DNA of 64,000 bases. It comes from Clitopilus passeckerianus. Taxonomy: Eukaryota; Basidiomycota; Agaricomycetes; Agaricales; Entolomataceae. Location of the stretch: positions 310,001-374,000 of the forward strand of contig CALYLX010000100.1 of assembly GCA_944990035.1 (NCBI GenBank), written 5' to 3'. Made by a program: the position numbers and the translations under genes. This document shows, one piece after another, positions 1 to 11,668 of this stretch. Under the pieces are notes generated by a model that ran no database searches, had not been told where the DNA came from, and was given only the letters and a program-made list of their open reading frames with translations. Position 1 is the first letter of the stretch. Every line of letters starts with the position of its first letter.

Positions 1-810
1 ATATACCAGGTTGAAAGTGTGGCTCCCACCTTGACTCTACACGCCGACCCCATAAGCCACATTCCCCACCGCAATATCCAGGACCTGGACAAGGGAGAGG
101 TCGATGGCACACGTACATGGGAATTAGTATGTCCAAACAGCTGAGCTACGGCGTAACTCCACTGTTCAGAGTGTTTGCGACAAGGTACCGGACAGCTTTG
201 AAGACTGCAGGTAGACGCTGCGGATGATAATGCAGTGCGTTTATATTTTCATCCTTGATTTGGAGTCGATGCTGATCTGTTACACTCTAGGTGAACATCC
301 TCATGGGTGATGATCTTTGCCGCTAGTGCCATATGTATGCCGTAGGTCGAAAGCAGGGCAACTTCTGTGTCCCCTTCGAGATCGTGTTCTCGCAACTATG
401 CAACGATCAAATAGCCAAGGCCGAGACAGGCGTAGACAATCTCCAGGAGCCATCTTTGAGGTAGATGGTGATCGCGCGGAGAAGCGCCTGCAGAGCTCGT
501 TTGGGTGGGGACTCAGGGCGGTTGGCCAGGCTTCCTAGATCAACTAGTTGTTGCGGTTATACGTAGTTGGAGTTGTATTACTGTTTTATTTCTTCCTTTA
601 GAAGAGGTTATTTTAGCTCTAAATCGTATGGTATCTACACCACTTTGATGATACGTGTGGCAATGGCATTCAAGTACTCTTGGGGCCGAAATCACATGCT
701 TCTTGAATTCCATTTTGAGAGCTCTATGCCCGTGCTGAGATTCTCGGTCATCGTCCGTGCATGAAATCTGAATCTTCGAACTCGAACTGACCGAAAGTCA
801 GGCCGTTGTA
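1..810. other. NLR1 upstream flank, copy of ~50.9-51.6 kb
   Basis: No intact gene is seen. From about base 150 the sequence matches the NLR5 upstream flank (about 50960-51600) nearly base for base in places, including the intron-like element at 235-290 and the stretch that follows it. The short open frames here are not preserved between the two copies, so I treat them as noncoding or decayed. The flank leads into the conserved promoter box at 811-846. Confidence 0.6.
235..290 (+). other. Conserved intron-like element upstream of NLR1
   Basis: This 56-nt stretch begins GTGCGT, contains a CTGAT branch-like site and ends CTCTAG, followed by GTGAACATC. Equivalents lie upstream of NLR2 (14851-14905), NLR3 (24934-24991) and NLR5 (51025-51080), each followed by a related TGAACAT word. 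It is either an intron in the NLR 5' leader or the last intron of the preceding S-family gene. I cannot decide between these. Confidence 0.45.
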
Positions 811-846
811 GGTGGGCGCCAATTGTGAGGAAAAGCTGTGTCAACC
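811..846 (+). promoter_or_regulatory. NLR promoter box (NLR1)
   Basis: The element is a GGGCGCCAA core followed about ten bases later by AGCTGTGTCAA. It recurs 140-185 bp upstream of the start codon of all six NLR genes, while the sequence between it and the ATG is much less conserved. An upstream AAATCTGAAT/TTCGAA word also recurs in several copies. Its position suggests a core promoter or transcription start region; this is inferred only from conservation and placement. Confidence 0.55.
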
Positions 847-989
847 ACTTCATAGGCGCTGTCAGACCCTCGTGCATGTGCCTCGTGGTGTCTGAGCAAC
901 TCTAGGTCGCTTGTTAGCTTGCAAGCTTTCCTCCATCCCACCAGCTGCTGTATCCTGCATCTCTAGTCAACCCAACGAAATCCACTGGA

Positions 990-3900
990 ATGGATTCAAA
1001 CGAATCCACAAACCATGAACTTACGGATAGTAGTTATGGCAATCAAACAAGACGTCCAACCTATTCTCATATGGATGTCTCGTGGCAGTCGAGCACTATC
1101 ACACCTGGACGCGACGCAATTTTCAACATCACAGCAGCAGCCGATGCACCTCGACTCAATTCTATCGCAGGTAGATATGGAGGGTACACACTGTTCTCTA
1201 CAGATAGAATGACATCGTTGGCTAGATAGACGAACACTCGCCAACTGGCTGTCGTCCCTGAACCACCATAAGGTTCACAAGGATATTTTTGAGAAGGTGA
1301 CGAAAGGGACTGGGTCGTGGATCTTCGAACATCCGAAGTTCAAGGACTGGTTATCCAAGAAGACCAACATCTTGTGGGGGACTGGTATACGTACGTCTTC
1401 CCCTATGTATCAGGTCGACCGCAGTAGAAAATAACGTTTGATGATTGCAGCAGGAGCGGGGAAAACTTGTCTCACGTGAGGATATCTCTTCCTTCCAAAG
1501 GGGATCCGAAGTATTCAGTTCAAACTTGTACAGGTCCATTGTCGTTGAACATCTCATTGAAAACAACCAAGCAACCGTCATTTACATTTACTGCCAATAC
1601 AACGATCAGCTGTCTACCTCCGAGATACTGGCCTGTATGCTTAAGCAGATGGTCGAAACTTCTGAGGAGGCTGCAAAATACGTCTCGGAGAACCTTCGTG
1701 AAAAATGCCTCCGCACCGAAACCGAACCTTCGAGATCGGAACTCTTGACGACGCTTCGAGGAGCTGCCCGACAGTTCATGGACGTCTTCTTTGTAGTGGA
1801 TGCATTGGACGAGCTCGGAGACGAAGTCCGACCAGAAGTCATCAACGATCTAATGTCGCTTCAACAACCACTCTTCATGACCTCTCGCCTCCTCTCCGAT
1901 TTTCCCGGCCTGAAAGATCCTCATTTTAGCATTCAGGCACCAGACAAAGATTTCCGCACTTATATATCGACGAAAATGACATACTTTCCCAAGTTGGACC
2001 GGCTCCTGGGAGCACCTGGAGTTCGAGATGAGATTATTACCAAAATTCACGCTAGATGTGATGGGATGTGAGTACTTATCACGCATTCTCGAATGTACAG
2101 TATTCGCCAACTGAACCCGTCTGTTAGGTTTCTCCTCGCTGCTCTGCAGGTGGATGCTTTGGCATCGGGTGGCGTCACTGATGCCAGAAGTCTACGCGAA
2201 GCCGTAGAGCATCTACCTACATCGTTAGACGACCGGTACGAGCTCACGCTGGAGCGAATCCGAAGCCAGAGCACGCGTGAGCAGGATTTGGCGTGCAGAG
2301 CAATCTTATTGGTCACCTATGCTACTTCGATTCTTGGGATGAACGAGCTTCTCGACGCATTAACGGTCCACGTCGAGACGGTTTCGGTTGACCCCGAATG
2401 GCGCACGACGGAGGAAACCCTGGTTGGTGTTTGTATGGGATTGTTGACAATTGAAAATGAAACCAAAACGGTCCAGCTGATTCGTATGTCTTCTTGCCGC
2501 TCATGCTTCTTTCAGTGGTGAATCGTTCGTTTCCATAGACTATACCGCACAGGATTACTTTAAAGGCTGCAAGGAACCATCAATGTTCAGCGATCCACAT
2601 ACATTCATTGCAAACATTTCGGCAGTATACTTGGTTCACGCAGACATTGATTCCACTGCTATTCTATCCAACGATGACCTTCGAGCAACCAACTCTTCCT
2701 ACCCATTTCTTCACTACGCCTGCTCCAATTTGGGCCATCATACGTGCAAGGCAAGCGATAGCAGCGGGGGTCAAATCCCTACCCATGTCAGCGAGCTTTT
2801 CCACAGGCGACCTCGCGTACCATTGCCACTCACCTCTTGGGGGATTTTGTCGATCATGTTCAAGCAGTTCATTTTGCTGCGTTTCATGGGCTGGAGTCCC
2901 TATTTGAGGCGCCACACGAAGCCCTCGATAGAAAGTCGACACTTGGATGTTCGCCATTGTTCTATGCATGCCTAGGGGGTCACACCGCCCTAGCCAAGCG
3001 AATATTGGACAACTTTACAGCCAGCCTGGGTGCTGGACATCCAACAAAGTTTGGTGGTACCGTTCTTCATGCCGCATCCCGAAGCGGACAGCTAGACACC
3101 GTTGAACTCGTGTTACCAATTGTCGGCCCGCAAGAGAGCACTTCAACTGTTCGCCGCCTCTATGGCCATATGAGCGTTGACATCAACACGAAAATGTCTG
3201 ATGGACGGACAGCTCTTCATCTGGCGTCGGAATATGGATATGTGTCAGTGGTCAACTCCTTTCTTGGCCACGTTGAGACACACACCAAAAATGCCAGTGA
3301 GCGGGGAGCAATTTGTAGGTCACTGGCATCCATTGGATGTCACTGGACCGTATTTCGACCGGGATTTAGGTCTGCCAATGTTGACGTTAACGCAGGGGAC
3401 CGGGATGGACGGACGCCGCTCTTGGTAGCAGCACGGGATGGGCACAAGTCGGTCGCTCAATTGCTCCTCAACTCCCCAGGCATCAAGGTCAATCCACAGA
3501 CTGAAAAAGGAGCGACACCACTTCACCAAGCAGCGGGGAATGGGCATGAGTCGGTCGCTCAATTGCTCCTCAACTCCCCAGGCATCAAGGTCAATCCACA
3601 GACTGAACAAGGAGCGACACCACTTCACCTTGCAGCGCATTTTGGGCACAAGTCGGTCGCTCAATTGCTCCTCAACTCCTCAGGCATCGAGGTCAATTCA
3701 AAGTCCAATGACGGATGCACACCACTTCACCTTGCAGCGCAGAATGGGCACAAGTCGGTCGCTCAATTGCTCCTCAACTCCCCAGGCATCGAGGTCAATC
3801 CACAGATCGAAAAAGGAGCGACACCACTTCACCTTGCAGCGCAGAATGGGCACAAGTCGGTCGCTCAATTGCTCCTCAACTCCTCAGGCATCAAGGTCAA

Positions 3901-5362
3901 TCCACAGACTGAAAAAGGAGCGACACCACTTCACCGAGCAGCGCAGAATGGGCATGAGTCGGTCGCTCAATTGCTCCTCAACTTCCCAGGCATCGAGGTC
4001 AATCCACAGATTGAAAAAGGAGCGACACCACTTCACCTTGCAGCGCAGAATGGGCACAAGTCGGTCGCTCAATTGCTCCTCAACTCCCCAGGCATCGAGG
4101 TCAATTCAAAGTCCAATGACGGATGCACACCACTTCACCTTGCAGCGCAGAATGGGCACAAGTCGGTCGCTCAATTGCTCCTCAACTCCCCAGGCATCGA
4201 GGTCAATCCACAGATTGAAAAAGGAGCGACACCACTTCACCTTGCAGCGCAGAATGGGCACAAGTCGGTCGCTCAATTGCTCCTCAACTCCCCAGGCATC
4301 GAGGTCAATTCAAAGTCCAAGGACGGAAGCACACCACTTCACCTTGCAGCGCAGAATGGGCACAAGTCGGTCGCTCAATTGCTCCTCAACTCCCCAGGCA
4401 TCAAGGTCAATCCACTGACTGAAAAAGGAGCGACACCACTTCACCTTGCAGCGCGGAATGGGCATGAGTCGGTCGCTCAATTGCTCCTCAACTCCCCAGG
4501 CATCGAGGTCAATCCACAGACTGAACAAGGAGCGACACCACTTCACCTTGCAGCGCAGAATGGGCACAAGTCGGTCGCTCAATTGCTCCTCAACTCCCCA
4601 GGCATCGAGGTCAATTCAAAGTCCAACGACGGATGGACACCACTTCATTTTGCAGCCGAGAATGGGCATGAGTCGGTCGCTCAATTGCTCCTCAACTCCC
4701 CAGGCATCAAGGTCAATCCACAGACTGAACAAGGAGCGACACCACTTCACCTTGCAGCGCAGAATGGGCATGAGTCGGTCGCTCAATTGCTCCTCAACTC
4801 CCCAGGCATCGAGGTCAATTCAAAGTCCAAGGACGGAAGCACACCACTTCACCGAGCAGCGCAGAATGGGCATGAGTCGGTCGCTCAATTGCTCCTCAAC
4901 TCCCCAGGCATCGAGGTCAATTCAAAGTCCAAGGACGGAAGCACACCACTTCACCGAGCAGCGCAGAATGGGCATGAGTCGGTCGCTCAATTGCTCCTCA
5001 ACTCCCCAGGCATCGAGGTCAATTCAAAGTCCAATGACGCATGCACACCACTTCACAAAGCAGCGCAGAATGGGCATGAGTCGGTCGCTCAATTGCTCCT
5101 CAACTCCACCAACATAGAGGTCAATGCAAAGAGCAAAACGGGGTGGACACCACTTTACCTTGCAGCTGAAAACAGGCACGAAGGGGTCATCCAATTGCTC
5201 TTAGCTGTCAATGGCATTGAAGCCCGTGTCAGAGGCCAATCACCTTGGGATAACCCTCCTCTCGAAGTAGTCAGCTCGAAAAGCGGGCATCATTCCGTCA
5301 CATTCTTCAGACAACTACCAGAGTTCCCCGGCGTGGATTCAGATGATTCAAGTATGGCTTAA
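990..5362 (+). pseudogene. NLR1: NACHT-ankyrin receptor, frameshifted
   Basis: Exons by comparison with five paralogs: 990-1170, 1226-1390, 1451-1475, 1534-2067, 2128-2483, 2539-5362. The tail, linker, Walker A (GIPGAGKT, residues 114-121, core in the 25-nt exon 3), Walker B (VVDALDEL) and MTSR sensor are intact. At about 2833-2836 one C is missing: NLR5 reads ACCCTC where NLR1 reads ACCTC. The frame then meets a TAG at 2973-2975, giving a 565-residue NACHT protein without ankyrins. An open ankyrin frame of about 840 codons continues in the correct frame to the TAA ending at 5362. Exon lengths sum to 4085, one short of a multiple of three, which fits a single-base deletion. It could be a true pseudogene, a two-part gene or an assembly error. 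Closest relative in the window is NLR5. Confidence 0.85.
3405..5240 (+). repeat. 102-bp ankyrin-coding tandem array of NLR1 (about 18 units)
   Basis: Each 34-codon unit encodes an ankyrin repeat of the form x-TPLH-x-AA-x-NGH[KE]SVAQLLLNS. Units are almost identical at DNA level, silent sites included. Two linker types alternate irregularly: VNPQ[TI]E[KQ]GATPLH and VNSKS[NK]DG[CSW]TPLH. Because 102 is a multiple of three, other frames and the antisense strand also stay open, which produces long false ORFs. Confidence 0.9.
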
Positions 5363-7240
5363 TCACTATCGGGGCTATTTTCCACCATGCGTTCGTGGTC
5401 TATGCCTATACCTTTCCGGGCGGACGCACCTATACTAGTACTTTAAACATTCATGTTATTGACTACATATAACTGACTCCTACACACTCTCGCTGTCTCA
5501 TATCACTCACACATTTTCTTATATACAACAATTACAACAATTCGAACCATTAACGACGGTCGATAGCAGAATACTAGTACGAGCCTGGCACAGTCGGGCG
5601 TAAACCTCTCGCGAATCGCGTACTCCCTAACAATGCAATGGCGGCCATGGGCAAGTACGATGTAGATGTACACTGATTCTCCGTCTGCAGTTATCGTAAC
5701 ATATGGATGTTCGTGTAGGAGGCCAGGAAGATATAGTATTGCGTGCTAAGCTGTTGATGTAAGACCTATATTACAAAAAGGCCCGTAGCTTGAACGGAAC
5801 AAGCAGTAGTGTCTCTAGAACTATAGATAGAAGGCACCTACCACGCCAAGAGTATCATAGGCATAAACAAGCTCCCATCAACCTTCCTACTCGCAAGACC
5901 ACCCAACTCCGAATGAACAGGGAAATTGCCTTCTTCTTTTCCATCCTTGACAGCACCTCGTAGTGACTCTCCTGCCCTCTCAGGACAAATTGATAGGATT
6001 TTGGATGGCGCGGGGGAGGGGTGAATGAGATGGCTTCCTCAATGGTTTCGTAAGAGCACTGGCATCCCTGATACGCTTGCGCCGTGGGGTCCCCTGAACG
6101 CACAAAGAGCAGGTGGCTGAGGTTGGGAAATCTTGAAGGATCGTGTTACGGTCAAAAGAAGAGTGTTCCCGGGGAGAGTTCCAGAGATCCGTTACGCAAA
6201 TGGCCAAATAGCGAGAAAGTGGGGAATAATGGTATCTGATAGGCCATGGGATAAACAGTCGACCTGAAAACAGGTGTTACTCGCAGAGGTAACCTTTCGA
6301 GGTGCAAAGGGACGTACAGTATCGATGAATACCTTGCATAGGTGTCAGGTATGGTTCTAGAGGGTTTGACGCTGTAAAACTGGGCGACGTATATCGCCAT
6401 CCCGGTTCTAATCGGAATTTACTGCACAAAGCCTTGTCAGCATTGCATGTAGGTTGACTCTGGCACCCATAAAACCTTGCTATTGACTTCCAACTTATCC
6501 GCTGGTGGGTGTACCTAGCCTTGATCGAGTCGGTACGTTCTGGCAGGCAGCCCAACCACATTAACCTTCCTTAACACCTGGTGATAGGATACCGACGTCC
6601 CAAATAGTCTTCGGGAGCAAGGGAGCTTGCTGCGCCATCGCACAGGACCCGACTTTCGTGTGCAAATATCTGTATCCATATCGCACTGTGTCTACATAAG
6701 AATTTATCATCAATGCGAAGACGTTTCCGAATGAACTGACCAGCTACATGGAAAACCCACGCAGGTAGCCCTCATTTCTCTGGTATCTTGTACAGTCATA
6801 TTGGGTCATATTCAGGCCGCTTTTCGCAGCAATGATGGGTCCATTTGCCTCCCGTCTGGCGGGACATCGTTGTTCACGGACAACCCTGATCCAAGGTGCC
6901 TATTCAAGAGGTACGTAAGGTTAGCCTCAAGGCTGGTTGAGGATGCGGTAGCAATGTCTGACCAGGGAGGTGAAGTCATCCAAGACCGTTCGAGTATAGC
7001 AGATGAGCATGTCATTTGGTCTGCAGCGAGGATTTAGTCTGGGGCCGATATGAAATACACTGTTGGGTAACATACACACCTCAGAGCTGCCCCAGCATGG
7101 GTATCCGGGGGATTGACGTTCTAAGTCGCCATCGCTGGATATCACGGTTTGGAGCCAAAAGAGCTAAGGGGCGTTGCCGATATTGGCCTGAGGGATCGAA
7201 TTTCCGAGGCAAAGAATACGCGTTTTGACTTCAAATTGAT
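5363..7240 (-). pseudogene. Converging decayed C-family sequence behind NLR1
   Basis: No intact gene. The region aligns with 55646-57150 behind NLR5 and shares scattered words with the flanks behind NLR2, NLR3 and NLR4. On the minus strand several intron-like units recur, for example a branch site GCTGACAAGGC before an AG acceptor and GA(A/T)A..TCC near 6430 and 56650. This suggests an intron-rich minus-strand gene converging on each NLR. The reading frame is broken in this copy and I cannot name the product. Confidence 0.4.
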
Positions 7241-7249
7241 CTCATGCTT

Positions 7250-8300
7250 GAGCTCTAGAGAAAACAGAGAATCCTGAGGGAGCAGCGGGAACCAGCCGAA
7301 ACAGGTGGATGATGGTTCTGACCAAGGAGTAGTGTGGCTGTGACTGACGCGATTCGAGTTTCTTTTACCTTAACTCCCATGCCCAGCAAGATGATCAGTG
7401 TCTTCCAAGCGCCAACGACAGGCTCGGCCATGAAGAAGGCCAAAGGCAAACAGCCTGCTCCTAATAAGCTATATGTAATAACGGCCGCCCTGCCTAGATA
7501 AGAGTAGTCGAAAATCCTTCAGTTCGATGTGAGCTTTCAGCTTTTTCCATCCTTGCATGTTGGGAGACTCACAAACGCGCCATTTCCAGGCAGGATACTC
7601 TGTCTTTACTTGCGAACAGTCTGCCGCTAAGCAAGTGGATCTGAAAACTTATGTGAACGCGACGACAAGTCTGGACGATTAACTGGAGAAATGACATGGA
7701 CTCGTATGCCCGAGACGTCTCAGCGAGAAGGGATTTGGCTTGGTGCATTCTTCCATGTCTATAATATAAGTATAGCTTGCTGATACCTTTTCTCTAGGCT
7801 GCAGCGAACCATTCCTTGTTCACTTCATACGACCTACTCGGTCTTGTGCCCTAACACAGGCGACGCCTACAACAGGACCGCCATCATGCAAGAACCGTTC
7901 AGAACGAATCTATGTAGCGGATCCTATCACTATATGAAGTCTCGCGCGGACTTTTACCTCCATGAGTTATTGCCCTAGTAAGTCTAGTCTCAGTTCGTTG
8001 AACGAAAAGAAGCTCACATTAAGCCATACATTCCAGATACGTACCTACCAACTGCAGGATGGTGTGGCCTTGCTATCAGCTTTTCAGTTCTACGACCTTA
8101 CGAATGATGTTTGCGAGCGTCATCAGGATCGGCCAAATGAAAGTATGTGTCAACCCAACTACTTTGACGAAAGGAAGCTCATTAGTTGGCGCAGACGCTC
8201 AGTCACGTTTGAAGCTACCGGACGAAAGTCGTAATTCATCGACGTCAAAAACCGAATACCCTGAAAGCCAGAATGTTCGGGAATAGCAAATTTCCTTCCA
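7250..8300 (+). pseudogene. P-family multi-exon sequence, copy 1
   Basis: Plus-strand exons here are matched in copy 2 (57177-58165). Conserved pieces in order: MPSKM..FQAPT.GSA.KK (ATG at 7379), a VNATTSLDD piece near 7650, TIPCSL.TTYSVLC and NRT.IMQEP (about 7800-7977), an intron 7978-8036, a DLTND piece, a short intron ending in CATTAG near 8180, then LKL.DESR.SST. In this copy stops follow the VNATTSLDD piece, so it looks decayed. The MPSKM stretch is also open on the minus strand in both copies (FMAEP.VGAWK), so direction there is ambiguous. Product unknown. Confidence 0.4.
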
Positions 8301-8560
8301 TCCTCCAACAACTCCCACCTCCTCTCCCCCGAAAATTCCACATCGCCTTCCCGAGCTGCAAATCCCGCGCATCATCTGTAAGCTCCTCAAATCATCTCCA
8401 GGAGCTCATACTCTCCACCGCTGGCTGTTTCTCGGACCAAATCCTGTCTAATCTCTACGAGCTTCACCAACCCAACTCTTCGGATTCCGAAACAGTGCTC
8501 AGCGCCATTATGGTCTCCACACCCAGGCTCCCACCTTCCGGATGCATCGGGTCCGTTTAA
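8270..8560 (+). pseudogene. Ser/Thr/Pro-rich C-terminal exon fragment of S family
   Basis: The frame ends NSSDSETVL..LPPSGCIGSV followed by TAA. At 36610-36702 the S-family copy d ends NSSDSETVL..LPPSGCIGST followed by TGA, so both residues and stop position are conserved. At about 58360-58440 a related sequence lacks the stop. This marks a real former C terminus. Upstream exons of a complete gene are not recognisable here. Confidence 0.45.
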
Positions 8561-8689
8561 GCTATACAAAATGTTGCGGCCTCTTGGTCAGCGAAGAGTA
8601 ATGCCTGTCGTGGGGGGTCTGCCGCCTCCGCTACGGCATCCATACATCTCGTTCTTCGTACTTCTGCGAATTGGGATTCATGGCATTGG

Positions 8690-9760
8690 CGGGGGATCTG
8701 CGTGGCGAAACCGGTGACGTTTAGGGAAACGGGAAAAAATGGAGGAGGGATGAGGCCACAGTCATGTCATTAAGGTAGTAATATTTTACATGTACATCAA
8801 TAGAACTGGCAGTAATACTGTAGTAGTAGGTGGTAGTGGTAGTCGTTAATATCATCGCTACGACAGCGGGATTCGATACGATTAGAGTGGGTACGAGCTG
8901 CCAATGTGTAACTTGAGACGAAAGGATGACGGCGAAGGCTGCCATCCTAGAAAAGTTGATGCTGAAGGGCCAGTCGTTGTCTAAGCATGCCGCCCAACGG
9001 TATTCTACAAGCAGGGCCGTTAGTGCTGCCTAGGATTCAGGATAGGAAATGTACAAACATCCTCGGTATCCTACGGTCCAAGGTTACTGTATCCTCACGG
9101 GTGCACTAGTGCACGGGGAAGATCGCAGATCCAAATATTTCAGCTTCAGGCAGCATGGTTGTCATCGGCAGTGGGAATCATAGGAGGGAAGCCAGCCTGG
9201 GAGCCTGATGGCCCTTCGAGGATTCGGTCGTGGTCACTGTACGAAGAAGTCACATCTGGAGCGGTAGGGCGTGCCTGACCAACGATTTGAAGTGTCAGAA
9301 TATGTGATCGAGTTGATGGAGGGCATGGGGGGAGGGTGACAGATCTAGAGACGAGGGAGGGAGAGGGCGATGACATAATGGGAGGTTAGGTCTGCTTCCA
9401 AAGCCTTCATTTCGTTGAAGTCTACATCGTCGATAGCGGGATTCTATGGAATTGGGCACTATTCCTGGGCAGTTTTGTCAGCATTTCCTGCTGTGGTTGA
9501 CATGAGTCTGGCGCATACACGAACCTCGTTGCTATCATGCGAGAAGCACATTCGTCATTATTCTCCTTAACACTTAGCAGCCGTAGGTGTATTGACCAGT
9601 TCTCGGCGATTATGAATAAATCGAGGAGACTGGGGAGGTCGAATTATGACGTCGTGGAGTTTTTGGTCCAATGTGTATCCTTCGCTTGGTCACCCGGAAG
9701 CTTTTTGTTTCGACATTTTGGAGCGGACTGGCGGGAGAGATAGAGATACGAATATGCTTG
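8690..9760 (-). other. M block, copy 1 (decayed minus-strand sequence)
   Basis: Four related blocks occur, at 8690-9760, 36810-37780, 46970-47990 and 58600-59950. Shared marks are a GTAATATTTTACATG word at the left end and an intron-like unit read on the minus strand. Copies 1 and 2 share a minus-strand frame ending in the same place (DDNHAA stop at 9146; DDHHAS stop at 37192), preceded by a shared S-T-R-x-H-x-L-T-L-Q segment. I could not assemble a full gene. Confidence 0.4.
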
Positions 9761-9825
9761 AGATCTTGAGATCTTGAGGGGTGATTGAAGCAGAGTGGCC
9801 AAGTGGTAGCAGGAGTTGCAAGGCC

Positions 9826-9857
9826 AGGTCCTCCAAAATATACAGCGACAAATAAAT
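9826..9857. repeat. Divergent box, copy 1
   Basis: This is one of seven copies of a roughly 30-bp element of the form AGTCCTCTGAAATACACA followed closely by GACAAA(C/T)AAA. This copy reads AGGTCCTCC..GCGACAAATAAA. It lies between a minus-strand block on the left and an S-family copy on the right, an arrangement shared by most copies. The flanks are much less conserved than the box. It is probably a regulatory or core-promoter element. Confidence 0.5.
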
Positions 9858-11650
9858 CACGTCTCTCAACCTCTCGATACTCGCCCAAGGGTCAAACGAC
9901 GCTAACAAGCAGCAAGCAACTCTGGAATCCAAAAATCAGCAATCTTGGGAATGGGCCCGTTACTAGTAGAAATGTCGACTATTCGAGGAGAAACAAGGAA
10001 CGCTGGCTTCTGCTGACCGCTGCAGTGAGTACAGTCGAGGTTTGCTACCATAGGCCGGATGATTCTAGTCAAGGTACATAACTTTTCCTTTCCTTTGCTC
10101 GCTTTCTATTGTTTTCCACCTTCCCGATGCGCAGCAGACCTTGAAGCATCTTCCTTTTGCCTTGTCCTCCCGCTTGTAAACGAACAAACGAGAGAGGACG
10201 TTACTGATGACATTATTTCTAGATTCCTCTAAACTAAATCTCTGAGTTCAAATTTGCGACATGACTATGCTAGCCACAGTCAACATGCAGGTTCGACTGT
10301 TTCTTCGACCTGGTCAAGGTAAGCCGTCTTCCTCTTCCTATGGGGGTGATAACCTGACCTCTTCGTTTCAGAGCCTTGAATTCCATCGTCTACACTGGTA
10401 GCCTTGCAAGACCCACCCGCCAAGCTTCAAGCGCTTCAACTGCGAACTGGAAGGCTTCCATGCAGGTGAGCCCACCTGGCCCCAATAACCATCACTTCTA
10501 TCGTACTTCTGCTCTTGAGCACCCTTTTTCACTCCTTCTCCGGCGCTTTCCTGCCATCTTATTTGTTGGGAACATGACCTGACCGCTTTCTTTTGCAGGT
10601 GCATCCTTGAACCCCTCCAAACTCCCGGACACATGTTGGTCTCAAACCCCGTGCTCGTATAGAGGAAATCAACACCATGACGAAGTCGCTGGTCAGGAGC
10701 CCGCACTCCGAGAACAGTATTCAAAGGAGCGTTACTGATGAAATGGTATGTTGCCTCGGTGTATGTGTCTATTCAAAGCACTCATCTCAATGCAACCACA
10801 GTGGGCTCTCTAGCTAAAAATCGACCGCAACTTGGCAAGAAGCTGCATCCTGCGAACTCAAGCTCTGTCGACTTGGCATCTGCAGTGAAAAAGCCAGCCA
10901 GTTCATCTCGTGCCGACATACCTTGTCAATGCACAGCTGATTTGAATCCCAATCGCCAATAGGTTGCTGAGTCCGTATATGCGCCGAAACCTACATGCTC
11001 GGCGGCAGTAGAACCCTACCGAGTCTCATTTCAGCGTGCAGCTTATGCCTGTCCATTACAGGGTACTGGAGAGTTGTCATTCACGGTATGTTTTTTGATA
11101 TTTCTGCGAAATTACCTGGTTTAATCCGTTGGGTAGATTGCTCGGTTTCTGGCTCCTGCAGCCGCATATAAGGACTTCACATATCACGCATCAGCTTTGC
11201 GACTGCGACCTTCGTTTTTCAGGAGGCTGTGACCGTCATTCCTTCTTCCCCGGGTGGAGCTGAGGTGGTATGATGCCGTTCATGGTTGACTTGCGTCATT
11301 CTAGTAGGTTGTGCTTCATTGACCATACATGAATACGGGTGTAATCTCGTCAGTCAACCGTGTTTGTATGTCGTCTGTCCTAGAAGAGTGTAGGGAAATG
11401 TAATCTAACCATTTGAGATAATTGGTGAAGATTTTTCTGAATCACTTCAACCGACATGCGGCGTAGTACACGTGCATTGATTGCTACGGGCACTGACGAC
11501 AGCTTCTGCTCAATGCACCGAGTTTCCCTCACTGCTGCTTTTCAAGCCTTCTGCACTGACTGCGTGGACAGGAGAACTACGGATCTGGTCCTAAAGTGTT
11601 CAAACGAGGTAGTAGTCGATCTCTTAACCGGCAGATGTTTGGCACGAAGA
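9858..11650 (+). pseudogene. S-family copy a, first part (decayed)
   Basis: Introns can be recognised by comparison: one ends CATTATTTCTAG near 10220, one starts GTAAGCCGTC near 10319 and ends CTTCGTTTCAG, one runs from GTGAGCC (about 10467) to TTTTGCAG (about 10598). The stretch 10660-11110 aligns with 60680-61540 in copy g. Exons between these introns carry stops in the expected frame, so the copy is decayed. Function unknown. Confidence 0.4.
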
Positions 11651-11668
11651 TGACCTCAGAGAGATAGC

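Noticed and set aside
3438..4418. Long plus-strand frame of repeated MGTSRSLNCSSTPQASRSIH-like units
   Set aside because: It is the +1/+2 shadow of the 102-bp ankyrin repeats of NLR1. The repeat length is a multiple of three, so all frames stay open.
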